A stretch of DNA of 64,000 nt, from the NCBI GenBank assembly GCA_000799755.1, contig JUHI01000006.1:62001-126000 (forward strand), written 5' to 3'. How positions within the stretch are numbered: position 1 is the first letter of the stretch; each line of letters begins with the position of its first letter. A model generated the notes under the pieces. That model ran no database searches and had not been told where the DNA came from. It worked only from the letters and a program-made list of their open reading frames with translations. This DNA is from Martinezella tropici. Its GTDB lineage: Bacteria > Pseudomonadota > Alphaproteobacteria > Rhizobiales > Rhizobiaceae. A program made the translations under genes and the position numbers. Positions 26,024 through 34,208 of the stretch are shown one piece after another.

Positions 26024-26149
26024 ATGGCCAAGGGTCAAGTTAAAACCAACAAAGAGGTCCGCAAACCCAAGAAGGACAAGGCCGCGCCTGCTGCCGCACC
26101 TACTCTTGGTGCCAAGGCGGTCGAGTCTAGCAAGCAGAAAAAGCCATGA
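26024..26149 (+). CDS. Small basic lysine/alanine-rich protein
   Basis: 41-residue ORF starting at an ATG with an ACAGGAGGA site. The product (MAKGQVKTNKEVRKPKKDKA at the start, KQKKP at the end) is very rich in lysine, proline and alanine, unstructured in appearance and strongly basic. Short proteins of this kind are commonly annotated as hypothetical in rhizobia; binding to nucleic acid is only a guess from charge. A 9-bp hairpin at 26157-26181 follows. The reading frame is open upstream, but that part lacks a ribosome site. Confidence 0.65.
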   Translation: MAKGQVKTNKEVRKPKKDKAAPAAAPTLGAKAVESSKQKKP

Positions 26150-26156
26150 ACTTCAG

Positions 26157-26181
26157 CCTTCCCGATATCGCTTCGGGGAGG
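26157..26181 (+). terminator. Hairpin after the small basic protein gene
   Basis: CCTTCCCGA pairs with TCGGGGAGG (one G-U) around a seven-base loop, starting eight bases after the stop codon. There is no U tract, so this is a possible weak terminator. Confidence 0.45.
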
Positions 26182-26328
26182 CCGAAACCCATGAGCCTCG
26201 CCGTGGCGAGTGCGGATAGATGTCACCTCTTCCCGAGCTCGTTGCCTTTCGGCGAATTGTCATGGCGTAGGGCAACGCCACCCCCAGCTAGGGGAACGAC
26301 TGGCCTCTAGAAATTCACGGAGGTTCAA

Positions 26329-26553
26329 ATGGCTATCATATACCTCGCCGACATTGCCCCATCAGACTATGAAGCGATTTGGCGATTAATTCCCAATGAA
26401 TTGCCTGAAAGCTGTGAAAGTCTCGCAGGGCTGTGGCGCTTTGCGGAGGAGAAAGTCGACCTCGATTGGTCAGCGTCCGCCCATTCCTTTAACGAGGATT
26501 CCGCCAACACTCATTCTTTTGCCGCAACGCTTACCAGTTTGAGAGAGGAGTAA
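26329..26553 (+). CDS. Hypothetical small protein
   Basis: 74-residue ORF with a near-perfect ACGGAGGT ribosome site before its ATG. The product is acidic and tryptophan-rich in the middle (AIWRLIPNELPESCESLAGLWRF). No family was recognised. Its last 43 bases overlap the end of the convergent LysR gene. The ribosome site is the main support for translation. Confidence 0.5.
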   Translation: MAIIYLADIAPSDYEAIWRLIPNELPESCESLAGLWRFAEEKVDLDWSASAHSFNEDSANTHSFAATLTSLREE

Positions 26554-27476
26554 ATCGTGCGCTGGTTTCGCGCCGCCTCCTCGAGCCACTTCGTCAGCGC
26601 GGCAATCTTCGGCAACTGACCTCGAATTTTGGGGAACACCAGATAGTAGGAGATGCCGCGATCCAAGACGACATTGAAAGGCCGCACGAGAACACCGTCA
26701 CGGAGGCTCTCCTGTATCAGGTTGACGTCACCTAGCGCCACTCCTTGACCCCGCGTCGCGGCCGAAAGCGCAAGCTCCAGCGTATCAAATATCTGACCTC
26801 GATGTGAATGAACTCCTTGCACCCCTGCCGCGTCCAACCATAGCCGCCAACCATTCAGCGGATAGCAATGCAGAAGGGGTTTTTCTCGCAGGATGTCGGG
26901 CTCGGCAAGTTGGTGAGCGAGGGCGGGCGAACTTACTGGCGTCAGCAACTCCGGAAACAAAAGTATCGACTCTACATCTGGCCAGTCACCATTACCTTGC
27001 ACGATGGCGGCATCGATATCGCTCGACTCGAAGCTCGGTTCCCAGGCGTCGTATGTCGTGAGGCGAACATCCACATCCGGCAACGCCGATTGTAGTGAAG
27101 GAAGGAGTGGCAAAAACCAACGGGTCGCCAAGGTCGGTGGCATTCGAAGAGTTAACACTTGTCCGGAATTTCGCAGGTTGCCGCAAGCCCTGGCGATCCG
27201 CGTGAAGGCGTCTTCAACCACCGGCAACAGAGATTCTGCCTCAGGCGTCAACCGCAGACCGCGCTTGTGACGGATGAAAAGCTGAACGCCGAGATTGTCT
27301 TCAAGCTGTTGGATTTGCCTACTTATCGCGCTCTGCGTGACGAATAGTTCAGTGGCGGTCCGACTGAAGGTTCCACAGCGCGCCGCTGTCATAAAAACCT
27401 CCAGCGCATGTAGCGGCGGCAGTCTCCGACTGAAGGACAGACTCTCCAACACATGAGTATTAAGCATGGATCTCAT
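26511..27476 (-). CDS. LysR-family transcriptional regulator (GcvA-like)
   Basis: 321-residue LTTR. A winged helix-turn-helix occupies about residues 20-80 (LPPLHALEVFMTAARCGTFS, then TQSAISRQIQQLEDNLGVQLF), followed by a substrate-binding domain with the LRMPPTLATRWFLPLLPSLQ segment typical of the GcvA/AmpR-like subgroup. ATG codons at 27476 and 27467 are both possible starts. It is divergent from an enolase-superfamily enzyme, a Rieske oxygenase and a dehydrogenase, and is the likely activator of that operon. The inducer is unknown. Confidence 0.9.
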   Translation of the reverse strand: MRSMLNTHVLESLSFSRRLPPLHALEVFMTAARCGTFSRTATELFVTQSAISRQIQQLEDNLGVQLFIRHKRGLRLTPEAESLLPVVEDAFTRIARACGNLRNSGQVLTLRMPPTLATRWFLPLLPSLQSALPDVDVRLTTYDAWEPSFESSDIDAAIVQGNGDWPDVESILLFPELLTPVSSPALAHQLAEPDILREKPLLHCYPLNGWRLWLDAAGVQGVHSHRGQIFDTLELALSAATRGQGVALGDVNLIQESLRDGVLVRPFNVVLDRGISYYLVFPKIRGQLPKIAALTKWLEEAARNQRTIYSSLKLVSVAAKE

Positions 27477-27580
27477 GAGAATAATCCTCTTTTAAAAAGT
27501 AAAATCAGTGTCTTAATTTGATGGCAGAAGAGCATTCATGCTTGGAGAGCACTCTAGATGCACTGCAGGAAATCGTCATC

Positions 27581-28783
27581 ATGAAAATCAGGGCCATTCG
27601 AGCAACACCCATCAATCTTGTCCTCGAAGCACCCTATGTCTGGGTTTTCGGCGAGCTTCCCGGCTTTTCGACAACGATCGTCGAGGTCGAAACCGAAGAC
27701 GGCCTGGTTGGCTATGGAGAGGCGCCAACGCCGCAGGCGGCGACAGTCATTCGTGACCAACTTGCCCCGACGCTCATTGGTCGCGACGCCTTCGATATCG
27801 CCGGTGCGGAATATGCGTGTTTGCCATTCTGGCGCGGCGTTCAGAGTATCAATGATCCGCTCCGCATCACGTCCTTCGGAGCTATTGAAACAGCACTTTG
27901 GGATCTGAGAGGCAAAGCCTGGAATATGCCGCTTTACCAAGTGCTGGGCGGGGCTGTGCGCAAGGATATTCCCTTTACTGACTATTTCTCGCTGCGCTCG
28001 CAAGGTCCTCTTCTGCCTGACGGACGCAGATTGCGCGGAGAGCGGACACCCGAGGAGATCCTCGACTATTGCATCTATCTCCATGAGACCTTCGGCACGA
28101 CCTATTTCGAGGGCAAGTTCTCAACGACAGACACCCGCATCTCGTTGCGTATGCTCGAGCTCATCCGCAAGCATTTCGGCGAAGACGTGATGCTACGCAT
28201 CGACTCCAACCACGCCTACTCGCTTTCGACTGCCCGGCGCCTCGTACGGCCGCTCGAAGAACTCGGCGTGCGCAACTGGGAGGACCCGGTCGCAACTATC
28301 GAAGAAATGGTGGAATTGCGCCGGCATTGCTCCATTCCCTTTTCAACACACAACATCGACATTGCCCGGGCGATCGCCCTGAAGGTGCCGGATGCGATCT
28401 GTGGCAATCCGACCGTCGTCGGCGGGATTGGCCGGCTCACGCGTTTCGTCGGCGCCTGCGAGCATGCCGGCATCGACTTCTGGTGCTACAGCGGCGATTC
28501 AGGTGTCGGCAGTGCGGTTTACCTGCACCTTTGCGCGGCGCTCGGCTGGATCCGTGAGCCAAACCAGTCGCTCTTCCGGATGCAGACCGCTGACGTAATA
28601 GAAGAAGGACCGTTCGTACCCCGCAACAATGTTGTTCGAGTACCGGAAGGCCCTGGTCTCGGCGTCACCTTGTCGGAAGAAAGACTGGAATGGTGCCACC
28701 GTCACTTCTTGGAACACGGTCCCATGAACAAATATCACGACCCGGAGCAACCTGGCACCTTCCGACGCTTACCGCTCAATTGA
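27581..28783 (+). CDS. Mandelate racemase/muconate lactonizing enzyme superfamily protein
   Basis: 400-residue enolase-superfamily enzyme with an N-terminal capping domain (IVEVETEDGLVGYGEAPTPQ) and a barrel beginning near residue 125. Metal-ligand candidates are D208 (RIDSNHA) and E234 (NWEDP); K179 lies in the second-strand position (FEGKFS). The third strand reads IPFSTHN rather than the usual STxE, and the later QxDxxxxGG motif has Asn (CGNPTVVGG, N276). The ATG at 27581 follows AGGAAA and begins conserved sequence; the frame is open to 27518. It heads an operon with a Rieske oxygenase and a dehydrogenase. A dehydratase or epimerase reaction is possible, but the substrate is unknown. Confidence 0.88.
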   Translation: MKIRAIRATPINLVLEAPYVWVFGELPGFSTTIVEVETEDGLVGYGEAPTPQAATVIRDQLAPTLIGRDAFDIAGAEYACLPFWRGVQSINDPLRITSFGAIETALWDLRGKAWNMPLYQVLGGAVRKDIPFTDYFSLRSQGPLLPDGRRLRGERTPEEILDYCIYLHETFGTTYFEGKFSTTDTRISLRMLELIRKHFGEDVMLRIDSNHAYSLSTARRLVRPLEELGVRNWEDPVATIEEMVELRRHCSIPFSTHNIDIARAIALKVPDAICGNPTVVGGIGRLTRFVGACEHAGIDFWCYSGDSGVGSAVYLHLCAALGWIREPNQSLFRMQTADVIEEGPFVPRNNVVRVPEGPGLGVTLSEERLEWCHRHFLEHGPMNKYHDPEQPGTFRRLPLN

Positions 28784-28801
28784 CCCGCTGGACCTGTCGC
28801 C

Positions 28802-30055
28802 ATGAAACAAAACACTATAGATCACGCCCACCGGCTCTTGACCGCCCGTAAGCCGGACTGGAGTCTCGACCAGCCCTTCTATGTCGACAGCGATTTTTTC
28901 GACATGGAGATGGAATTATTTTTCAACCGGCAGTGGCTTTTTGCAGCCATGACCTGCGAAATTCCGACGCCTGGGGATTGGGTGCGCGTCGATATCGGCC
29001 GCGAATCCATCATCCTGCTGCGCACGAAAGACGGCGAGATCGCAGCCTATCACAATACCTGCCGTCACCGTGGCTCGCGCATCTGTCTCGCCGAAAGTGG
29101 GCATGCGACGCGCCTTGTTTGTCCCTATCATCAATGGTCCTACGAGTTAAACGGGAGACTCCTGCGCACGCGCCTCATGGGCGATGCGTTCGAAAAGGAT
29201 GGCTTCAGCCTGGCACCCGTCGCAGTCGGCGTCGTTGGCGGCTATATTTTCCTGAACCTCTCGGAAAACCCGCCATCATTCGAACCGTTCCGTGCATTGG
29301 TGGAAGCGTATTTGTTGCCGCATGGCCTCGATAACGCCAAGGTCGCACACACCCAAACTCTGGTGGAAAAAGCAAATTGGAAGCTCGTGATAGAGAACAA
29401 TCGCGAGTGCTATCATTGCGCCGGATCACATCCAGAGCTGATGCATATCATCACCGAGTTTGATGATCCGAACGACCCCAATGTCAGCCCGGAATACAAA
29501 GCACTCCTGAAGAAGAAGGACGCGGAGTGGGATTTGCTTGGTCTGCCGCATGCCCATACCGAGAACAACCTGCAATACCGCGCCGTGCGTCTGCCCTTCA
29601 CCGGGGGCATGCTCTCCATGACGATGGACGGAAAACCCGGCTGCACCAAGCTTCTCGGGGACCTGACCAACGCCGATCTTGGTTCGGTTCGTCTTCTTCA
29701 TCTTCCCAACACCTGGAACCACATTCTCGCCGACCATGCCGTCACCTTCCGTGTGTTTCCGATCAATGCCGAGGAGACCCTGGTGACCACGAAATGGCTC
29801 GTCCACAAGGACGCAATTGAAGGCGTCGACTACGATGTCTCGAGATTGATCGAAGTGTGGTCGGAGACCAATCAACAGGATCGGAAGCTCGCCGAGAACA
29901 ATCACCTTGGCATTCGCGGACGCGCCTATCGCTCCGGGCCTTACTCAGATGTCATCGAAGGCGGTACACGCGATTTCGTGCGGTGGTATTCGGAGCAGTT
30001 GCTCACCGCCCTCGATCCAATTGTGACAGATCAAGCAATGGAGCAGTCAGCATGA
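28802..30055 (+). CDS. Rieske non-haem iron oxygenase, betaine-demethylase-like
   Basis: 417-residue oxygenase subunit. The Rieske [2Fe-2S] ligands are C87, H89 (CRHRG) and C107, H110 (CPYHQW). The mononuclear iron ligands are H205 and H210 in ECYHCAGSH and probably D360 in NQQDRKLAE. The glutamate E202 replaces the more common bridging aspartate, as in glycine betaine and stachydrine demethylases (GbcA/Stc2 group), and the overall length agrees with them. The likely reaction is oxidative N-demethylation, releasing formaldehyde from a quaternary amine, but that is inferred from the family. No ferredoxin reductase partner is encoded nearby. The stop overlaps the next start (ATGA). Confidence 0.9.
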   Translation: MKQNTIDHAHRLLTARKPDWSLDQPFYVDSDFFDMEMELFFNRQWLFAAMTCEIPTPGDWVRVDIGRESIILLRTKDGEIAAYHNTCRHRGSRICLAESGHATRLVCPYHQWSYELNGRLLRTRLMGDAFEKDGFSLAPVAVGVVGGYIFLNLSENPPSFEPFRALVEAYLLPHGLDNAKVAHTQTLVEKANWKLVIENNRECYHCAGSHPELMHIITEFDDPNDPNVSPEYKALLKKKDAEWDLLGLPHAHTENNLQYRAVRLPFTGGMLSMTMDGKPGCTKLLGDLTNADLGSVRLLHLPNTWNHILADHAVTFRVFPINAEETLVTTKWLVHKDAIEGVDYDVSRLIEVWSETNQQDRKLAENNHLGIRGRAYRSGPYSDVIEGGTRDFVRWYSEQLLTALDPIVTDQAMEQSA

Positions 30056-31077
30056 CCGATACCGTCAACGTCTCCCTTTCCGAGATTGAGGCGCTTGCCA
30101 TCGCGGTCTTGAAGGCGGCGAATGTGAGCGACGCCAATGCAGCGTCGGTCGCCCGCTCCATCGTATCAGCTGAACGCGACGGCCAGCAAATTGTCGGCCT
30201 CTCCTACCTGCCATTTTACTGTGAGCACGCTGCTTGCGGTAAAGTCGACGGCCATGCGGTCCCGGTGCTTACCCGACCTGCACCGACGGCCGTCGCAGTC
30301 GATGCAGCGACAGGCTTTGCGCACCCCGCCATCGACCTTGGCCTCGGACCGTTGGCAGAGGCCGCTCTACAGTCGGGTATTGCCATACTAACCGTTGGAA
30401 ACTCATACGCCTGCGGCTCGCTCGGCTACTTCGTTGAGATGCTTGCCGAGCAAAACCTGATCGCCTTCATGACAGCAAACGCGTCACCCTCCATTGCGCC
30501 ACATGGCGGAAAGGTTCCATTCTTCGGCACGAACCCGATTGCCTTTGCCGCCCCTCGCGCTGGCGGCCCTCCCCTTGTGATAGATCAGTCTTCGAGCGTC
30601 GTTGCAAAAGTCGCGATCATAGAAGCACACCGTCGCGGCGCTGATCTGCCGAGCGGCTGGGCCCTCGACAGAGATGGTCAGCCGACCACCTCGGCAGCGG
30701 CAGCAATGGATGGGAGCCTGATGGCGATAGGAGGCTACAAGGGCGTCGGTTTGGCGTTGATGGTGGATCTCCTGTCCGCAGGACTGAGTGGGAGCCACTT
30801 TTCCCACGAAGCTTCGTCCTTCGGCGATTGCGAGGGCGGCCCACCGCGCACCGGTCAGTGCATCGTCGCCATTAGCCCAGAACGGCTTGGGATCGGGGAC
30901 TTCGCAGCACGCAGCGACAGCCTGCTGACCGCGCTCGGGCGTGAACCGGGCGCACAGCTTCCCGGCGCACGGCGGCTCGCGGCCCGAAGGCGCAATGGCA
31001 CGCGGATCGAGGTTGATCGCGAGCTTTGGGCCATGCTCGAAGCGCTCGCAAACGGGACGCGAAAGGTTATGGAATGA
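30052..31077 (+). CDS. Malate/L-lactate dehydrogenase-family oxidoreductase (Ldh_2)
   Basis: 341-residue NAD(P)-dependent dehydrogenase of the Ldh/YbiC/DpkA family, which includes ureidoglycolate dehydrogenase and delta-1-pyrroline/piperideine-2-carboxylate reductase. The family hallmarks ANASPSIAPHGGKVPFFGTN and GGYKGVGLALMVDLLSAGLSG are clear. The ATG at 30052 overlaps the Rieske gene stop, so the two are coupled; an upstream extension of the frame to 29857 is a shadow. Given a possible betaine or cyclic imino-acid pathway, reduction of a cyclic imine is one option, 2-hydroxyacid oxidation another. Confidence 0.88.
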   Translation: MTDTVNVSLSEIEALAIAVLKAANVSDANAASVARSIVSAERDGQQIVGLSYLPFYCEHAACGKVDGHAVPVLTRPAPTAVAVDAATGFAHPAIDLGLGPLAEAALQSGIAILTVGNSYACGSLGYFVEMLAEQNLIAFMTANASPSIAPHGGKVPFFGTNPIAFAAPRAGGPPLVIDQSSSVVAKVAIIEAHRRGADLPSGWALDRDGQPTTSAAAAMDGSLMAIGGYKGVGLALMVDLLSAGLSGSHFSHEASSFGDCEGGPPRTGQCIVAISPERLGIGDFAARSDSLLTALGREPGAQLPGARRLAARRRNGTRIEVDRELWAMLEALANGTRKVME

Positions 31078-31370
31078 CAGTGCATCAGCGCTATGATTTC
31101 CATAAACCAATGTAATTGTTCAATTTTTAACAATCACATTTAGTGGTGCCGACTATTGGGATAGTGCGACAATCCCATACGTGGCCATCGCCCATGATCA
31201 TCCGCTTGCTCGATCATCCGCTTGCTCGATCAGCCGCCTTGCCGACGTAACGAGCAGCGGTCCGGCACACATCCCGAATGTCGAGTTTGCCGTCACCTGT
31301 CGGGATGCCGCATCAACTCCTCATGCCGGAGAAGGAAGCGCCGGCGAAGAGGCATGCTTTGAGCACAAAG
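31078..31370. other. Intergenic remnant region with tandem 16-bp repeat
   Basis: A 293-base gap between convergent genes. GATCATCCGCTTGCTC occurs twice in tandem (31196-31211, 31212-31227) and a decayed third copy follows at 31228. The plus-strand frame from 31181 reads VAIAHDHPLAR and then ISRLADVT, resembling a piece of a LysR effector domain, so this may be debris of a regulator gene. No intact gene was seen. Confidence 0.4.
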
Positions 31371-32219
31371 CTAACGGTCCGAGACGCGGGCAAGAGCCTT
31401 TACAAATTCCGCCGCCTCGTGGGGATGGATTCGGGTTGTCCTTATCAAGCCATCGAAATGAAGCTGCATCTTACGGATCGCATCGGTGTTATTGAGAATG
31501 AGGTACATACTTCCAACGAAGATCGCCGCTCGCAGTGAGCCGAATATCGTATAGGGGACCGAGAATTTTTCTTTTTCATCAAATAGAAAAAGACGAAAAG
31601 ACGGATAAAGTTCGTGAATGAGATTGGCCATGTGGCCAAGCTGCCGTTGTCGCGTGTTCCCGTCGAGCCCGCTCCACATGCCGTGTCCGTGGGCAAGGGC
31701 TTCAAGCGTTTGCATCGGCATACAGACTTCCATATCGGTCCCGGGTTGACGGTTGTAATCAAGCCGAAACAATGTCTCGTTTGACTGGCCCGCAATGCTT
31801 TGATGCGCGCTTCTGGCCTCATAGGCGATAATCTCGGGAGTACGCAGAAGGTCAGGAATGCGCGCCGGCACGTAGCGCACCTTTGAGCCCGCCGCCTCGG
31901 CATGCCATTGCATCAACAGGGTCGTATTGGCTTGGCCCTCCACCCGCTCCTCTATCTCGAAACTCGGATGCAGTTCGCCGATCAGGCCCTCGTCGTGAGA
32001 CAGGCCGAGTAGCCAGTCCAACGACACCGAATAGCGCTCGGCGATGTTGAGCAGGGTCTCAATGCGGGGTAGCCGAACCGATTTTTCCGACAGGAGTTGC
32101 GAGAGCGCGGAACGATCAATACCGACTTCCTTGGAAAAGGTCGACTGATTGTCACCGCTTCGCTGCAGGAGCTGAACAAGCCGGTCGCGAAATAGCCGGG
32201 TGAGAATCCTCTTGTCCAC
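31371..32219 (-). CDS. XRE-family transcriptional regulator
   Basis: 282-residue protein with an N-terminal Cro/C1-type helix-turn-helix (STFSKEVGIDRSALSQLLSE, then RLPRIETLLNIAERYSVSLDWLLG, residues about 27-72) and a 200-residue C-terminal part with no recognised ligand domain. The start is a GTG at 32219; no earlier or nearer ATG exists. It is divergent from the desaturase gene, and a perfect GTGATAATTATCAC palindrome lies 15 bases upstream of its start. It probably controls its own gene and the desaturase gene. Confidence 0.85.
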   Translation of the reverse strand: MDKRILTRLFRDRLVQLLQRSGDNQSTFSKEVGIDRSALSQLLSEKSVRLPRIETLLNIAERYSVSLDWLLGLSHDEGLIGELHPSFEIEERVEGQANTTLLMQWHAEAAGSKVRYVPARIPDLLRTPEIIAYEARSAHQSIAGQSNETLFRLDYNRQPGTDMEVCMPMQTLEALAHGHGMWSGLDGNTRQRQLGHMANLIHELYPSFRLFLFDEKEKFSVPYTIFGSLRAAIFVGSMYLILNNTDAIRKMQLHFDGLIRTTRIHPHEAAEFVKALARVSDR

Positions 32220-32233
32220 AATAGTCTCGTTCC

Positions 32234-32247
32234 GTGATAATTATCAC
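32234..32247. promoter_or_regulatory. Perfect 14-bp palindrome, candidate XRE operator
   Basis: GTGATAATTATCAC is fully self-complementary and lies in the 164-base divergent gap, 15 bases before the XRE gene start. Short perfect palindromes at this distance are typical autoregulatory sites of XRE repressors. Confidence 0.55.
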
Positions 32248-32383
32248 CACTTTATCTAAACGGTTCGCATAATCAACACTCTGTCTGCAAAGTCACGTTG
32301 CTCCGCCCCTGGCCGAATGACAGGATGGTTCCGGAAAGGGGCCTGATTTCAATATATTAGCGGGGCCGTAGAGACGATTGGAC

Positions 32384-33439
32384 ATGACAACTTTTCCTTC
32401 CGACGGGGCGACAGGGCGGTTCCCGCGCAGCAAAAGAAAGCGGTTCGCAATTGAATGGCCGACGCTGTTTATGTTGATCGCCTGTTACGCTACCTGGTTC
32501 GCGGCCGGTGTCTATCTTTACCCCTCGACTCCGATTGTGGCGCTCGTTGTTCTCGGCGTGGCGATCGCTTTGCATTCATCGCTTCAACATGAGGTGCTGC
32601 ATGGACATCCCACTCGTTTCGCGCGCGTGAATGAAGCTCTCGTCTTTCTGCCGCTCGGCCTCGTTTACCCCTATCGAAGCTACAAGAAGTTGCACTTGCA
32701 GCATCACGCCGACGAGCGGCTGACTGATCCCTACGACGACCCGGAGAGCTTCTACAAGGCGACCGACGACTGGAGAACCCATCCTGTCGTCCTGAGGAAG
32801 CTGCTGAGCTGGAACAATACCCTGCTGGGTCGTGTCACTCTAGGGCCGCCGCTCATGGTCATCGGATTTACGATGGCGCAATGGAGAGCGATCGCCGGCG
32901 GCGACAGAAAGGTCGCCTCTGCCTGGCTGCTCCACGCCGCGGGCCTCCTGCCAACGGTGCTGATAATCGAATTTGCCTTTGGCATTCCACTCTGGCTTTA
33001 CGCCTTGACATCAGCCTATCTCGGCATATCCCTCATCTCGGTTCGCTCGTTTTGCGAACACCAGTGGTCGGAACGCGCCGACGGACGGACGATCATCGTG
33101 GAGACATCCATCCTCGCACCACTTTTTCTCTACAACAATCTCCATTTTGTCCACCACAAGCTGCCGAATGCCCCTTGGTACAGATTGCCGATGCTATATC
33201 GGCAGCGGCGCGAGGAGTGGCGCCTTATGAACGAAGGATATGTCTTTCGCAGCTACCTCGACATCTTCAAGGCTTTCCTGTTTCGTTCTAAAGAACCAGT
33301 TGTTCATCCGGGCCTGAGGCTGGGCAACACCCATCTAGTCACGACAGTCATGAAAACGAGCCCCGGCCTTCCACCCCTTAGCGAGATCTCTTCACCGGAG
33401 CAGCATGATGACATTGATCGCCGCCCTGCCGATGTATGA
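32384..33439 (+). CDS. Membrane fatty-acid-desaturase-type di-iron protein
   Basis: 351-residue integral membrane protein with the three histidine boxes of the desaturase/hydroxylase family: HEVLHGH (69-75), HLQHH (104-108) and HFVHH (254-258). Hydrophobic segments lie at about 27-65, 82-96 and 150-200. The ATG at 32384 is preferred over a TTG two codons earlier; the ribosome site is weak. The spacing suits an oxygen-dependent desaturase, hydroxylase or related monooxygenase on a hydrophobic substrate. The C-terminal 35 bases overlap the next gene, suggesting coupling with a phosphonate-binding-like protein. Confidence 0.87.
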   Translation: MTTFPSDGATGRFPRSKRKRFAIEWPTLFMLIACYATWFAAGVYLYPSTPIVALVVLGVAIALHSSLQHEVLHGHPTRFARVNEALVFLPLGLVYPYRSYKKLHLQHHADERLTDPYDDPESFYKATDDWRTHPVVLRKLLSWNNTLLGRVTLGPPLMVIGFTMAQWRAIAGGDRKVASAWLLHAAGLLPTVLIIEFAFGIPLWLYALTSAYLGISLISVRSFCEHQWSERADGRTIIVETSILAPLFLYNNLHFVHHKLPNAPWYRLPMLYRQRREEWRLMNEGYVFRSYLDIFKAFLFRSKEPVVHPGLRLGNTHLVTTVMKTSPGLPPLSEISSPEQHDDIDRRPADV

Positions 33440-34208
33440 CTGGCCCGAAGTCCGGCACGAGACGGATGCACGCTGGCGCGTCATGCGCGAGCAACTAAGT
33501 AAGAACGGCATGGAGGCGCCGGAGCGGCTGGTGCGACGGAACGACGAAATGCCACCGGTCCCGGGCGGCATCCGGGATAAGGATGGCACGGTGATCGCGC
33601 CTGATCCGGCAACGCTGCCGCCGGGTGAACTGGATCTCGCCGTCCTGTGGCGCCACCCCACGTTGCTCCTGGCGGAGACTTGCTGGGGGCCGATGGGACT
33701 TGGCCTTAGCCAGCACGTCAGCGTCATCGGGCAAAGCAGCTATGACGCCGTCCTTGGCGGAAGCGGCGTATATTACCGAAGCGCCATTATCGCCCGGAGA
33801 CGCGAGGGTGGACAAATCGCGCCCTCGGTCGACGGCTCCGCTATGCTCCCGATTTCCCGCCTGGCGGGCCAACGCTTTGCCTACAACGAGAGACAGTCGC
33901 TTTCCGGCTATCTCTCACTGAGGGATGACCTGCAAGCAGCCAGTGAGACGTTGGCGATTTTTTCGGAGCATATCGAGACCAATGCGCATCGTGCGTCGAT
34001 CAAGGCAGTCGCCGAGGGCGTCGCCGACATCGCGGCGATCGACTGCCGGTCATTGATGCTAGCGCAGCGTTTTGATCGGGAAGCGCAGGAGGTGGAGATT
34101 ATCGGCTGGACGGCGTCTCGCAAGGGAATACCCTATGTTCGCGCCGCGTCCCTCCCGGCAGGCACGAGGCTCGCTTACCAGGGGTTGGAAGGGATGGGAA
34201 GTTGGTAA
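33405..34208 (+). pseudogene. Phosphate/phosphonate-binding-like protein (PhnD family), probably 3'-truncated
   Basis: 267 residues resembling PhnD-type periplasmic-binding-fold proteins: LIAALPMYDWPEVRHETDAR, then LLLAETCWGPMGLGL, QHVSVIGQSSYD, FAYNERQSLSGYLSLR and VAEGVADIAAIDC. There is no signal peptide, as in the cytoplasmic-looking members of this group. The frame starts inside the end of the desaturase gene with a GGAG site. The product ends abruptly at LAYQGLEGMGSW where the usual C-terminal helix region should follow, and transposase debris begins at once. The 3' end is therefore probably lost; activity is uncertain. Confidence 0.65.

Noticed and set aside
31196..31244. Possible CRISPR-like repeats
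   Set aside because: The 16-base units are directly tandem with no spacers and only two intact copies.
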